Assembly (NCBI RefSeq): GCF_000504085.1
Contig: NC_022792.1
Span: forward strand, 1,454,001-1,518,000
Direction of reading: 5' to 3'
Length of the DNA: 64,000 nt
Source of the DNA: Pseudothermotoga elfii DSM 9442 = NBRC 107921
Lineage (GTDB): Bacteria; Thermotogota; Thermotogae; Thermotogales; DSM-5069
Shown: positions 18,056-26,626 of the stretch, piece after piece
How the letters are laid out: each line of letters opens with the position of its first letter
How positions within the stretch are numbered: the stretch's first letter is position 1
Position numbers and translations under genes: made by a program
Notes under the pieces: model-generated
What the model was told of the DNA's origin: nothing
Seen by the model: only the letters and a program-made list of their open reading frames with translations
Databases searched by the model: none

Positions 18056-19516
18056 ATGAGAGTCGCTATGGTTGCTTATGAGGTATACCCATTTGCTAAA
18101 GTCGGTGGACTCGCCGATGTTGTCGGATCTTTACCAAAAGTTATAGAAAAACAGGGGGTAAAAGTTACTGTTTTTATGCCCTTCCATAAAATTGTCTCAA
18201 AAAACTGTGAAAAACTTGGCCTGGAGATAAAAGAAGTGGCCAGGGCAATCTCTTTGCCGAATCTTCAAACCAAAGAAAAATTCGATTTGTACAAATCAAC
18301 TGTACCGGCCACAAATGTTTCAGTTTATTTTATATCGAACGATTATTATTTCTCCGCAGATAATGTATATGAAGGACCTGATTTGGCGGAGCAGTCTATT
18401 TTTTTCTCAAATGCAGCAATTGAAGCCATGAAATACCTTTCAGAAACATTCGACATAGTACATGCCCACGACTGGCAAACTGGCCTGGTCCCGGTTTATT
18501 TAAAAACTTTATATAGGACAGATCCGTTTTTTAATAGAACAGCTACAGTTTTCACCATCCATAATCTTGGTTATCAGGGTGTGTTTAATCCAGGTTACAT
18601 GAAATTCGCAGGTTTACCCGCCTATTTATTCAACATAGACGGTTTGGAATTTTACGGTCAAATAAATTTCCTAAAAGGCGGTATATTATTCAGCGACATA
18701 GTAACAACTGTGAGCCCAACCTATGCTCAGGAAATCCAGACAGAACAATTTGGCGAAAAACTCGATGGTGTTCTCAGACTAAGAGCAGAAGACCTGTATG
18801 GTATTCTGAATGGAATCGATTATTCAGAATACAATCCAGCAACTGATAAAAGAATATATGTTAATTACGATATAGACCATATTGAAAAGAAAAAAATGAA
18901 TAAATCCGAACTGCAGAAGGAACTAAATCTGCAGGTGAGGGACGATGTACCCCTCATAGGTATGATAAACAGACTTGTTGATCAAAAAGGTCTTGATCTT
19001 ATAGAAAAAATTGTCGATTACATGATGATGTTCGACATACAGTTTGTCGTACTTGGAACAGGAGATAAGAAATACGAAGAATTCTTTAAAAATATTGAGA
19101 AAAAATACCCGCAGAAAATTTCCAGCAACATGAAATTCGATGTAGATTTGGCACAGAAAATTTACGCGGCAAGCGATATGTTCCTGATGCCATCAAGATA
19201 CGAACCATGTGGATTGGGTCAGATGTACAGTTTGAGATATGGTACAGTGCCAATAGTTCGTTATACCGGTGGACTTGCTGATTCAGTAAAGGAGTACGAT
19301 CCAAAAACAAGAGACGGTAATGGATTCGGTTTTAGAGAATATGACACGGCACATTTACTTGAAACTGTAGCAAAAGCAGTATATTTTTACAAGAAAGAAA
19401 AAGATCACTGGGGTAAAGTAGTTAAAAACGCAATGAAAACAGATGTTTCCTGGGACAGGTCGGCAAAGCAGTATCTAAAGATTTACCAGGAAGCTTTACG
19501 GAAAAAGCAATTCTGA
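18056..19516 (+). CDS. glgA: Glycogen synthase (ADP-glucose type, GT5)
   Basis: 486 residues, the usual GlgA length. The ADP-glucose motif KVGGLADV is at 15-22, HAHDWQTGLVP near 138, and the C-terminal catalytic block SRYEPCGLGQMYSLRYGT near 382 with TGGL after it. It extends alpha-1,4-glucan chains from ADP-glucose. The ATG has AGAGGTGAT. Next is galT (12-bp gap), so hexose-phosphate and glycogen genes share a transcript. No glgB or glgC is in the window. Confidence 0.96.
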   Translation: MRVAMVAYEVYPFAKVGGLADVVGSLPKVIEKQGVKVTVFMPFHKIVSKNCEKLGLEIKEVARAISLPNLQTKEKFDLYKSTVPATNVSVYFISNDYYFSADNVYEGPDLAEQSIFFSNAAIEAMKYLSETFDIVHAHDWQTGLVPVYLKTLYRTDPFFNRTATVFTIHNLGYQGVFNPGYMKFAGLPAYLFNIDGLEFYGQINFLKGGILFSDIVTTVSPTYAQEIQTEQFGEKLDGVLRLRAEDLYGILNGIDYSEYNPATDKRIYVNYDIDHIEKKKMNKSELQKELNLQVRDDVPLIGMINRLVDQKGLDLIEKIVDYMMMFDIQFVVLGTGDKKYEEFFKNIEKKYPQKISSNMKFDVDLAQKIYAASDMFLMPSRYEPCGLGQMYSLRYGTVPIVRYTGGLADSVKEYDPKTRDGNGFGFREYDTAHLLETVAKAVYFYKKEKDHWGKVVKNAMKTDVSWDRSAKQYLKIYQEALRKKQF

Positions 19517-19528
19517 GGAGGAGAAAGA

Positions 19529-20530
19529 ATGCCTGAGTTCAGAAAAGATCCGGTCATAAAAAGATGGGTGATAATAGCTACCGAGAGGGCAAAGCGGCCA
19601 CATGATTTTGTCAAACCGAAAGTAGAAGAAAAAGCAGGTTTTTGCCCATTTGACTACGGAAACGAGCATACTACCCCGCCGGAGATAATTGCATTCAGAC
19701 CTGCCGACACCGCGCCAAATACACCTGGCTGGTGGGTAAGAGTGGTACCCAATAAATTTGGCGCCGTGAACCCTGACCTGACGCCCAGAAAATATGGAGT
19801 AGGTATGTTTGACGCAATGGATGGCTTTGGTTACCATGAAGTAATTATCGAGACACCAGATCACAACACTCACCTTGCATTGATGGATTACAAACAGGTG
19901 GAAGAGGTTATATGGGCTTACAAGCAGAGATTTGAAACGATAATGAAAGATTCAAAAATACAGTATGTCCTGATTTTCAAAAACCACGGTAGTGATGCAG
20001 GCGCATCTCTTCAGCACCCTCACAGTCAATTAATAGCAATTCCAACAATCCCCAAAAGAGTCCAAGAAGAACTCAGCGGTTCTCAGGAATATTTTTCTTA
20101 CAAAGAGAGATGTGTTTTTTGCGACATAATAGATCAGGAACTTCAGCTTCAAGAAAGAATAGTTGAAGAAAATGAAGATTTCGTTTCGATAGAGCCTTTT
20201 GCTGCAAGATTTCCATGCGAGACATGGATTATACCTAAAAGGCATTCACACGATTTCAGAAACATCCTTGACAAGGAGGTTAAGTCGTTTTCGCAGATAC
20301 TCAAGAACACTCTCTACAAAATATACGGCGCCCTTGACAACCCACCTTACAATTTCATGCTTCACACGGCTCCAAACACAGGGGAAGGAAAGAATTATTA
20401 TCACTGGCATTTAGAAATCGTGCCACGCCTGACGAAAGTTGCTGGATTCGAGTGGGGATCAGGATTTTATATAAACCCGATGCCCCCAGAAGAGGCAACA
20501 AAATATTTACGTGCGGTTGAAATACCATGA
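19529..20530 (+). CDS. galT: Galactose-1-phosphate uridylyltransferase
   Basis: 333 residues, HIT-superfamily GalT. The active-site HPHSQ is at 163-167 with nucleophile His165, after HGSDAGASLQ. Two Cys residues (FCPFD near 39-43; CVFCDI near 195) fit the structural metal sites. HWHLEIVPR appears near the end. It exchanges UMP between UDP-glucose and galactose-1-phosphate in the Leloir pathway. Start ATG behind GGAGGAG. The spoVS promoter overlaps its last codons. Confidence 0.95.
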   Translation: MPEFRKDPVIKRWVIIATERAKRPHDFVKPKVEEKAGFCPFDYGNEHTTPPEIIAFRPADTAPNTPGWWVRVVPNKFGAVNPDLTPRKYGVGMFDAMDGFGYHEVIIETPDHNTHLALMDYKQVEEVIWAYKQRFETIMKDSKIQYVLIFKNHGSDAGASLQHPHSQLIAIPTIPKRVQEELSGSQEYFSYKERCVFCDIIDQELQLQERIVEENEDFVSIEPFAARFPCETWIIPKRHSHDFRNILDKEVKSFSQILKNTLYKIYGALDNPPYNFMLHTAPNTGEGKNYYHWHLEIVPRLTKVAGFEWGSGFYINPMPPEEATKYLRAVEIP

Positions 20531-20544
20531 AATTGTGGTAAAAT
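20517..20544 (+). promoter_or_regulatory. Promoter of spoVS
   Basis: TTGAAA (20517-20522), 16-bp spacer, TGG-TAAAAT extended -10 (TAAAAT 20539-20544). It overlaps the galT stop region. Confidence 0.7.
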
Positions 20545-20582
20545 AATTGCGCACATCCTTTAATCCAAGGAGGATTGGTAGA

Positions 20583-20855
20583 ATGGAGATTTTGAAGGTG
20601 AGCTCAGGGTCAAATCCAAACAAAGTAGCTGGTGCTATTGCTGGTGCCCTTTCAAAAGCAGACAAAGTCGAAATTCAAGCGATTGGTGCGGGGGCTGTTA
20701 ACCAGGCTGTGAAAGCTATCGCTGTAGCGAGAAGATTTTTGAACGAGGGTGGGAAAGACATTTACATGGTTCCTGGATTCATCGAAGCGTTAATCGACAA
20801 TGAAACACGAACAGGAATGTCCTTCAAAGTCTTTGTGACTCAGAAACAATCTTGA
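20583..20855 (+). CDS. spoVS: Stage V sporulation protein S family (SpoVS)
   Basis: 90 residues, nearly identical in pattern to SpoVS: MEILKVSSGSNPNKVAGAIAG (in parts), AIGAGAVNQAVKAIAVARRF, VPGFI and a C-terminal SFKVFV. The Alba-like fold points to nucleic-acid binding. ATG 20583 behind GGAGGATTGG. The host group does not sporulate, so the role must differ from the Bacillus one; SpoVS is common in Thermotoga and Thermus. Four bases separate it from the next small gene, and it has its own promoter. Confidence 0.95.
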   Translation: MEILKVSSGSNPNKVAGAIAGALSKADKVEIQAIGAGAVNQAVKAIAVARRFLNEGGKDIYMVPGFIEALIDNETRTGMSFKVFVTQKQS

Positions 20856-20859
20856 GGAA

Positions 20860-21108
20860 ATGGAAGATGTTCTTCAAGAGATTGTAAGAGCTTGTCGGGA
20901 AGACAAAAGGATTTTTGAGATTGTCCAATCAGTAGCACTGATGAGCAGAGAAGAAAAAGAACAGCTTAGGGCAAAGGTTAAAAACTATTTTCTTGACAAA
21001 ACAGGGCAAATGGATGTACAGGCTTATCGATTTTATAATTTCATTCTCGATAATGCCAACGCACAGAAAATTGTTGAGATTGTTTCATCAGATGGACTGT
21101 GTGTTTAA
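20860..21108 (+). CDS. Conserved hypothetical protein downstream of spoVS
   Basis: 82 residues, predicted mostly alpha-helical and charged (MEDVLQEIVRACREDKR... SREEKEQLRAKVKNYF). No signal peptide, membrane segment or known motif. The start ATG is 4 bp after the spoVS stop, with a modest GAGGA site inside the spoVS end, so the two are cotranslated. A Thermotogales-specific partner of SpoVS is plausible, but function is not recognised. Confidence 0.75.
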   Translation: MEDVLQEIVRACREDKRIFEIVQSVALMSREEKEQLRAKVKNYFLDKTGQMDVQAYRFYNFILDNANAQKIVEIVSSDGLCV

Positions 21109-21146
21109 TTTTTGTTGTGATAAGTTCATGTACCCGGAAACTGTGG

Positions 21147-21152
21147 TATAAA
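21147..21152 (+). promoter_or_regulatory. -10 element before tRNA-Gly
   Basis: TATAAA in a GTGGTATAAAT context, 8 bp before the tRNA. The -35 region (TTCATG or similar, 16 bp upstream) is weak. Confidence 0.5.
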
Positions 21153-21160
21153 TGTTTTGT

Positions 21161-21235
21161 GCGGGTGTAGCTCAGCGGTAGAGCATCAGCTTCCCAAGCT
21201 GAGGGTCGCGGGTTCGAATCCCGTCGCCCGCTCCA
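21161..21235 (+). tRNA. tRNA-Gly (anticodon CCC)
   Basis: 75 nt cloverleaf with encoded CCA. Acceptor GCGGGTG/CGCCCGC (one G-T), D stem GCTC/GAGC, anticodon stem TCAGC/GCTGA with loop TTCCCAA (anticodon CCC), T arm GCGGG-TTCGAAT-CCCGT. It reads GGG. The rpsO leader begins immediately after the CCA. Confidence 0.95.
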
Positions 21236-21302
21236 GCCCCAACTTGGACATGGGACTGAACCCTGCCTGGGTTGGTGGACTTCGACTATGGAGGTGCAGT
21301 TA
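21236..21302 (+). promoter_or_regulatory. Structured rpsO leader following the tRNA (candidate S15 autoregulatory RNA)
   Basis: Between the tRNA CCA and rpsO there are nested G/C-rich pairings: AACCC/GGGTT around TGCCT, CCAAC with GTTGG, and GGGACTGAACCC. S15 is known to repress rpsO through diverse mRNA structures in several phyla. That this one acts so is inferred from position and pairing. Confidence 0.5.
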
Positions 21303-21566
21303 ATGAATCAAGAGGAGAAGAAGAAAATCATCGAACAGTTTAGAATCAACGAGAAAGACACGGGATCTGCAGAGGTACAGGTAGCTATTTTAACGGCAAG
21401 AATAAGACACCTTACTGAGCATTTAAAAGCCCACCCAAAAGATTTTCACTCTCGGCGTGGTCTAATGAAAATGGTTGGAAGGCGTAGAAAGCTCCTTAGA
21501 TATTTGAGAAAATCAAATCCCGAGTCCTATAAATCCCTGATTGAAAAACTAAATCTTAGAGGTTAA
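21303..21566 (+). CDS. rpsO: 30S ribosomal protein S15
   Basis: 87 residues, the standard S15 length: [10 protein letters not shown] near 20, [18 protein letters not shown], and RRRKLLRYL before the C-terminus. Primary 16S rRNA binder of the central domain. ATG 21303 follows GGAGGTG; the ATG at 21288 sits inside that site. It is probably cotranscribed with tRNA-Gly and followed by pnp, the classical rpsO-pnp pairing. Confidence 0.97.
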   Translation: MNQEEKKKIIEQFRINEKDTGSAEVQVAILTARIRHLTEHLKAHPKDFHSRRGLMKMVGRRRKLLRYLRKSNPESYKSLIEKLNLRG

Positions 21567-21586
21567 CAAGTTAAAATTTATAAAAG

Positions 21587-21606
21587 GCGGGCATCTGCCC
21601 GCTTTT
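21587..21606 (+). terminator. Hairpin between rpsO and pnp
   Basis: GCGGGC/GCCCGC stem with ATCT loop followed by TTTT, 34 bp before the pnp start. It probably reduces read-through to pnp and may also protect the rpsO mRNA 3' end. Confidence 0.8.
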
Positions 21607-21639
21607 GGTTTCTTCAAAGCAAAAGTTGAGGTGATTAAT

Positions 21640-23772
21640 TTGAAAACTTGGAAACGCGAAATACTTGGAAGAGAATTTATTGTTGAACATGGAAAAGTGG
21701 CCAAACAGGCCAATGGTGCTGTTGTTGCCAGAATTGGCGATACGACAGTCCTTGCAACTGCTGTCATGTCTGATTCCGCAGTAGAAGGGATCGATTTTGT
21801 CCCTTTGACTGTTGAATTTCAGGAGAGATTTTACGCCGCAGGTAAAATACCGGGAGGATTCATAAAAAGAGAAGGAAAACCAAGCGAAATGGCTATACTC
21901 TCGGCAAGAACTATCGACAGGCCAATAAGACCTCTTTTCCCAAAACACCTGCGCAATGAAGTTCAGGTGGTTGTGACAGTTATATCGACAGACTCGGTTA
22001 ACACACCGGATATAGTTGGTGTTTTTGCTGCTTCGCTCGCTTTGAACATATCAGACATACCATTCAATGGAATCGTCGCGGCAGTGAGAGTGGGATTGGT
22101 TGATGGAAAAATAGTACTGTTTCCAACTGAAGATCAGCTTCAAAAAAGTCTGCTTGATATAGTTGTTGCTGGTACTGAAGACACCATAACAATGGTTGAA
22201 GGTGAAGCAAAAGAAGTCAGCGAGTCTCAGATGCTTCAGGCTCTTCTCAAAGCACACGATGCTATCAAGCAAATCATTGATTTCGAGAAAGAAATTCTTT
22301 CCTATTTCAATATTGAAAAAGCACAGATTGCGGAAAAAACTTTGCCAGAAGAAATTGAAAAAGAATTTTCGCAATTGCTTGATGGCAACGAATTGAGAGA
22401 AAGACTTTTAATCCAAGGGAAAAAAGCAAGAAGCAACGCTCTGAGTGAGTATTTCAAAAAAATCTATGAAATCTTAGAGGCCAGATATGGAACTGAAAAA
22501 ATCGAAGAATTGTCAGTTTTGTTGAAAGACAAATATGAAGAAGCACTGAAGTATAAAATGAGAAGAATCATAGTGGAAGAAGGCACTCGACTGGATATGA
22601 GGAAACCGAAAGATATAAGACCAATAACCTGTGAAACAGGCCTGCTTCCGCGAGTTCACGGCTCCGCGTTGTTTACCAGAGGCGAGACACAGAGTCTCGG
22701 TATAGTTACTCTTGGGGCACCAATGGATGAACAGATAATAGATTCTCTACTCGAAGAGGGAACAAAAAGATTCATGCTCCATTATAATTTTCCTCCCTTC
22801 TCCACAGGTGAAGTAAAACCGCTTAGAGGACCAAGCAGGCGTGAAATTGGGCACGGACATCTGGCGGAAAGGGCTTTAAAATTTGTATTACCTGATGAAG
22901 ACAGATTTCCATACACAATTCGTATTGTTTCGGAGATTCTCGAATCCAATGGCTCTTCTTCGATGGCAACAGTGTGTTCTGGTTCTCTCGCCCTTATGGA
23001 CGCCGGCGTACCAATTAGCAAACACGTAGCCGGTGTAGCTATGGGGTTGATACTCGAAAAAGATTCGCAGATAGTTTTGACGGACATTCTCGGCGCAGAA
23101 GACCACTGGGGAGATATGGACTTCAAAGTTGCAGGTACTCGCGATGGTATAACAGCATTTCAGATGGATTGCAAAGTATCTGGAGTTTCTGCCGATCTAC
23201 TTGAAAGAGCTTTAAATCAAGCTAAGGAAGCGAGATTATATGTACTTGAAAAACTTTACGAAACGATTTCCAAACCAAGAGACACTTTATCCAAGTATGC
23301 CCCTGTAATAAAAGTAATATCAATAGATCCATCAAAAGTGGCTGAGATAATTGGCCCGGGAGGAAAAATCATAAAAGCCCTGATAAAAGACTATGATGTT
23401 AAAATCTCGGTTGACGATCTCACAGGTAAAGTAAGTGTGATCGGCGGCAACGAGGAAAAAGTAGATGCTGCTATTGAGCAGATTAATTCTATATTAAAAG
23501 AAATCTCCGTTGGCGACGTATTTAGTGGAAAAGTGACACGTATTGAACCTTTTGGTGTTTTTGTGGAAATATCTCCCGGAAAAGTGGGACTGTTGCACCA
23601 GAGCAAACTTATAACAGACTTGAAAACTGTAAAAATAGGAGAAACAATGCGTGTCAAAGTTAGCAACATAGATAATCTTGGAAGACTTCAACTCGAGGAA
23701 TTTTCCGATTCTCCGGATCATAAGCATGGCGAGAAGCGTTCATTCAAGAGACATAGAAAAAACGATAATTAA
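21640..23772 (+). CDS. pnp: Polyribonucleotide nucleotidyltransferase (PNPase)
   Basis: 710 residues from TTG 21640 with GAGGTG spaced 6 bases. Domain order: RNase PH-like 1 (about 10-210), helical linker, RNase PH-like 2 (about 310-540, with the catalytic-core region around [12 protein letters not shown]), KH (about 555-610, [12 protein letters not shown]) and S1 (about 620-690, [15 protein letters not shown]). It degrades RNA phosphorolytically from the 3' end. A terminator follows. An S1 tail rich in basic residues ends the protein. Confidence 0.97.
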   Translation: MKTWKREILGREFIVEHGKVAKQANGAVVARIGDTTVLATAVMSDSAVEGIDFVPLTVEFQERFYAAGKIPGGFIKREGKPSEMAILSARTIDRPIRPLFPKHLRNEVQVVVTVISTDSVNTPDIVGVFAASLALNISDIPFNGIVAAVRVGLVDGKIVLFPTEDQLQKSLLDIVVAGTEDTITMVEGEAKEVSESQMLQALLKAHDAIKQIIDFEKEILSYFNIEKAQIAEKTLPEEIEKEFSQLLDGNELRERLLIQGKKARSNALSEYFKKIYEILEARYGTEKIEELSVLLKDKYEEALKYKMRRIIVEEGTRLDMRKPKDIRPITCETGLLPRVHGSALFTRGETQSLGIVTLGAPMDEQIIDSLLEEGTKRFMLHYNFPPFSTGEVKPLRGPSRREIGHGHLAERALKFVLPDEDRFPYTIRIVSEILESNGSSSMATVCSGSLALMDAGVPISKHVAGVAMGLILEKDSQIVLTDILGAEDHWGDMDFKVAGTRDGITAFQMDCKVSGVSADLLERALNQAKEARLYVLEKLYETISKPRDTLSKYAPVIKVISIDPSKVAEIIGPGGKIIKALIKDYDVKISVDDLTGKVSVIGGNEEKVDAAIEQINSILKEISVGDVFSGKVTRIEPFGVFVEISPGKVGLLHQSKLITDLKTVKIGETMRVKVSNIDNLGRLQLEEFSDSPDHKHGEKRSFKRHRKNDN

Positions 23773-23795
23773 GAGAGAATCTTTAACCAACAAAT

Positions 23796-23817
23796 GCCAG
23801 CATTTTGCTGGCTTTTT
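23796..23817 (+). terminator. Terminator of pnp
   Basis: GCCAGC/GCTGGC stem, ATTTT loop, TTTTT tail. The next gene starts 24 bp later. Confidence 0.85.
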
Positions 23818-23840
23818 GTGTAAAACAGGGAGGATTATGC

Positions 23841-25067
23841 ATGCAAATTGAGATAAAAAAAACAAATTCAAATAAGATCTACATTGTACCGGTAAACGGT
23901 GTTGAAACTGTATCAATTGCATTCATTGTTCCGGCAGGTTCAACATCTGAAGACAAAGAATATGCAGGCTGCGCACACCTTCTGGAACATATAGTATTTA
24001 AAGGTACGAAAAGATACGATGAGTTCTCGCTGAAATATGAACTGGAAGTTTTCGGAGGTAGTTTAAACGCGTTCACCACAAAAGATTTCACAGTGTACTA
24101 TGCCAGAGTTCCATACTTTCATTTTGAAAAAGCTGTGGACATACTCGGAGAACTTGTCTTTAGCCCTCTCATCGAAGAAGAGGCGGTAAATCTGGAGAAA
24201 TCTGTGGTCATAGAGGAAATAAAATCCTATAACGAAGATCATTTAACTCGCGTTCATGATCTGTTTGCTGAGAGTATATTAAAAGAACCTTATTCCAGGC
24301 CGATCAGTGGATACGAAGAAACGGTGAAAAAAATCGACGCCGATGTGCTGAAAAAATTTCATCAGAAACACTACGGTAGTATCAAGGTTATTGTCGTGGG
24401 CAAGGTAACTGATGATCTCTTAAAAACAATTGCGAATATCCTGAGAAATGATAAACCCGTTTCTGAAAACAACCTGAAAGTGAATTTCAGCAATCCTTCC
24501 AATGCTTATGAAGCCAGATCGAACATAACTCAGGTACACATGATTACAGGAACTCCAATCGAAATAGGTCTTGAAGATAAGAGATATCCTGCCCTTCTCG
24601 TTCTCAATACTCTATTGGGAAGTGGAATGAGCTCTTTATTATTCAACACGATAAGAGAAAAGCTTGGATTGGTTTATGAAATTGACACAGTTGGCAATTT
24701 CTGGAAAGAATCTTCTTTAATAGGTATCTATGCATCTACAAGTACTGAAAAGTTTCCAAGATATGTACAGGAAATAAACACCATATTGAAAAGGGCCACA
24801 ATAGAAAAACATTATTTTGAATACGGCAAAAAGAGGTTAATTGGAAAACTTCAAATGATCACAGAAAGTGTTCCGAGTGTGTTTGCTTATGTACTCGAAT
24901 TTCTCATATCAAGAAGTGAACCACTACCGATTGAAAGGTTATTCGAAAAAATCGAATCTGTTGAATACAATCATGTTCAAAATCTATGGCGAGAGATTTG
25001 TGAAAACAGATGGCACTGGACCTGTATAATTCCACATGGAGAAGAAAGGTTGATGAAAGAGCTATGA
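23841..25067 (+). CDS. M16 family zinc peptidase (insulinase/processing-peptidase type)
   Basis: 408 residues. Inverted zinc motif HLLEH at 46-50 in the context AGCAHLLEHIVFKG, with the downstream glutamate region (EEIKSYNEDH near 135). The second half carries the inactive-domain pattern (GMSSLLFNTIREKLGLVYEI). This matches single-chain bacterial M16B peptidases (YmxG/PqqL-like), often located next to pnp in Bacteria. Cytosolic, no signal peptide. ATG 23841 behind GGAGGATT. Its stop overlaps the next start (ATGA). Confidence 0.93.
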   Translation: MQIEIKKTNSNKIYIVPVNGVETVSIAFIVPAGSTSEDKEYAGCAHLLEHIVFKGTKRYDEFSLKYELEVFGGSLNAFTTKDFTVYYARVPYFHFEKAVDILGELVFSPLIEEEAVNLEKSVVIEEIKSYNEDHLTRVHDLFAESILKEPYSRPISGYEETVKKIDADVLKKFHQKHYGSIKVIVVGKVTDDLLKTIANILRNDKPVSENNLKVNFSNPSNAYEARSNITQVHMITGTPIEIGLEDKRYPALLVLNTLLGSGMSSLLFNTIREKLGLVYEIDTVGNFWKESSLIGIYASTSTEKFPRYVQEINTILKRATIEKHYFEYGKKRLIGKLQMITESVPSVFAYVLEFLISRSEPLPIERLFEKIESVEYNHVQNLWREICENRWHWTCIIPHGEERLMKEL

Positions 25068-26119
25068 CTCAAACTGAAGGTCAGCTTATCTGGAAAGTGG
25101 TAGATTCTTTGCTTCCCGGAGATATATGTATGGAAACTATAAAACTTTCTAAGGAGCAGCCACCGGTAATCAAAATGGGGGAAATGCTCGATTCAGAAAA
25201 AATTGAAATCCTCAAAAAATCGAATGTAAGATACCTGTGGGTCAAGATACCACCAGCAATTCCACCTGTAATAGAATCACAGAAAATAGATAAAATCAAG
25301 AAGGATATCAAAGATATTTTTAAAACCGCAGGCGAAAAAATGACCATAAACAAAAAAAATATTGAAAATCTTTCGCAGGAAATTGTGAACAACGTGGTGA
25401 AAAATTTTTCTGACAAGATATCTTTGATTTTTCTTATTCAGGAAAATGACGAAGAATACACTTATGTTCATGAAGTCCATGTTGGAATAATTTCATCTCT
25501 TGTAGCAATGGAGATGGGACTTAAGATAAGCGACATAGCAAGACTGACTTTTTCAGCCATTATCCACGATGTAGGAAAAATAATGGTACCTAAAGATATT
25601 CTGTATGCTCCGAGAAGACTTACCCAAAATGAGTTCGAGGTCGTAAAGCGACATGTTGAATTTGGAGAAAGAATATGTAAATTGTCCAAAGTGGAAGATG
25701 AATTTGTCCTGAGTGGCGTAAAAGATCATCACGAAAAACTTGATGGGACAGGCTATCTAAGAGGGCTTAAATCAGATAGTATATCACTGCCAGCCAGAAT
25801 TATTGCCGCTGCAGATATATACGATGCTCTAATCTCAAACAGATCTTACAAAGCACCATGGTCACCATACAAAGCCATATCTGAGTTAATAAGAATGGCC
25901 TCCGTAGGAAAGATTGATAAGAAAGTTTTGTCTGCCTTCATATCAATTATGGGACTTTATCCCATTGGAACAACAGTTTTATTAAGCAACAACGAAAAAG
26001 CAGTCGTTGTCGCAAACACAAAAAATCATATTACTCGGCCTGTTGTTCGATTACAAGATGGTTCTGTCGTAGATATATCGAAAGAAAAAAATTTAAGGGT
26101 AATTCAGGTTTTAGACTGA
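25064..26119 (+). CDS. HD-GYP domain phosphodiesterase-like protein
   Basis: 351 residues. N-terminal ~120 residues are of the DUF3391-like type (LLPGDICMETIK...). The HD-GYP domain follows: HDVGK at 168-172, HHE at 222-224 and DGTGYL at 227-232, i.e. GYL replaces canonical GYP. Such domains hydrolyse cyclic di-GMP (or cGAMP) using bound metals. The metal-binding His/Asp are present, so activity is plausible despite the Pro-to-Leu change. Start ATG 25064 overlaps the M16 stop by four bases (ATGA), so the two genes are translationally coupled. Confidence 0.88.
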   Translation: MTQTEGQLIWKVVDSLLPGDICMETIKLSKEQPPVIKMGEMLDSEKIEILKKSNVRYLWVKIPPAIPPVIESQKIDKIKKDIKDIFKTAGEKMTINKKNIENLSQEIVNNVVKNFSDKISLIFLIQENDEEYTYVHEVHVGIISSLVAMEMGLKISDIARLTFSAIIHDVGKIMVPKDILYAPRRLTQNEFEVVKRHVEFGERICKLSKVEDEFVLSGVKDHHEKLDGTGYLRGLKSDSISLPARIIAAADIYDALISNRSYKAPWSPYKAISELIRMASVGKIDKKVLSAFISIMGLYPIGTTVLLSNNEKAVVVANTKNHITRPVVRLQDGSVVDISKEKNLRVIQVLD

Positions 26120-26120
26120 T

Positions 26121-26600
26121 CTAAAAAAGAGGCACAAAGCCCTGATCATCCCAGAACTGTTTCATTGATTCATCATAGAGTTCTCTGAGCATATCTCTAT
26201 GTTCCTTTTCCCAGTTAGCAAGAGAAATAAGCGAATCTTTCATCTTCAAATCATCTGTTTTTTGAGCGGCACTCTCGTAAAAATTTGCAAAATCATGTTC
26301 TATCAGATATGCCATTCTTAAAACAGACAGATCTGTCAGAAACTCATCTTTTTCTCCTATCTCCTGAAGTTTTCTATTTTCAAAATATTGTGAACCTTGA
26401 AAAGATAATCCTGCATCAATTTCATCTTTTAAAAGAGATTCTATATACTCGGCGTGCGCCTGTTCCATCTCTGCAAGTTGTTTGAATATGTCCTTCAATT
26501 GAGAATTGCTTAATTTGGAAAGCCAGTCTTTATAAAAATTTCTGCCTTCTATCTCGCGTGCAAGGGCATATTTGAGCACCAATTTCGTCTGTTCATTCAT
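26121..26600 (-). CDS. Rubrerythrin/ferritin-like diiron protein
   Basis: 159 residues, all-alpha. Duplicated E...ExxH iron-ligand pattern: E16/E18, E46xxH49, E101, E109 and E131xxH134. It has no C-terminal rubredoxin domain, so it is the short 'rubrerythrin-like' type, with likely peroxide or iron handling under anaerobiosis. The ATG has GGAGGTG. Only 20 bp upstream the mobile-element patch begins (after TTTAAC 26615-26620), so its natural promoter is probably gone. It is convergent with the HD-GYP gene, one base apart. Confidence 0.85.
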   Translation of the reverse strand: MNEQTKLVLKYALAREIEGRNFYKDWLSKLSNSQLKDIFKQLAEMEQAHAEYIESLLKDEIDAGLSFQGSQYFENRKLQEIGEKDEFLTDLSVLRMAYLIEHDFANFYESAAQKTDDLKMKDSLISLANWEKEHRDMLRELYDESMKQFWDDQGFVPLF

Positions 26601-26626
26601 TGTTTCACCTCCTCTTTAACAAAAAT

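Noticed and set aside
22782-23126. Long minus-strand frame inside pnp
   Set aside because: Shadow of the conserved pnp reading frame with no start signal.
26109-26126. TTTTAGA/TCTAAAA stem as a strong terminator between HD-GYP and rubrerythrin-like genes
   Set aside because: AT-only stem with no useful T-run for the + transcript; too weak to call.
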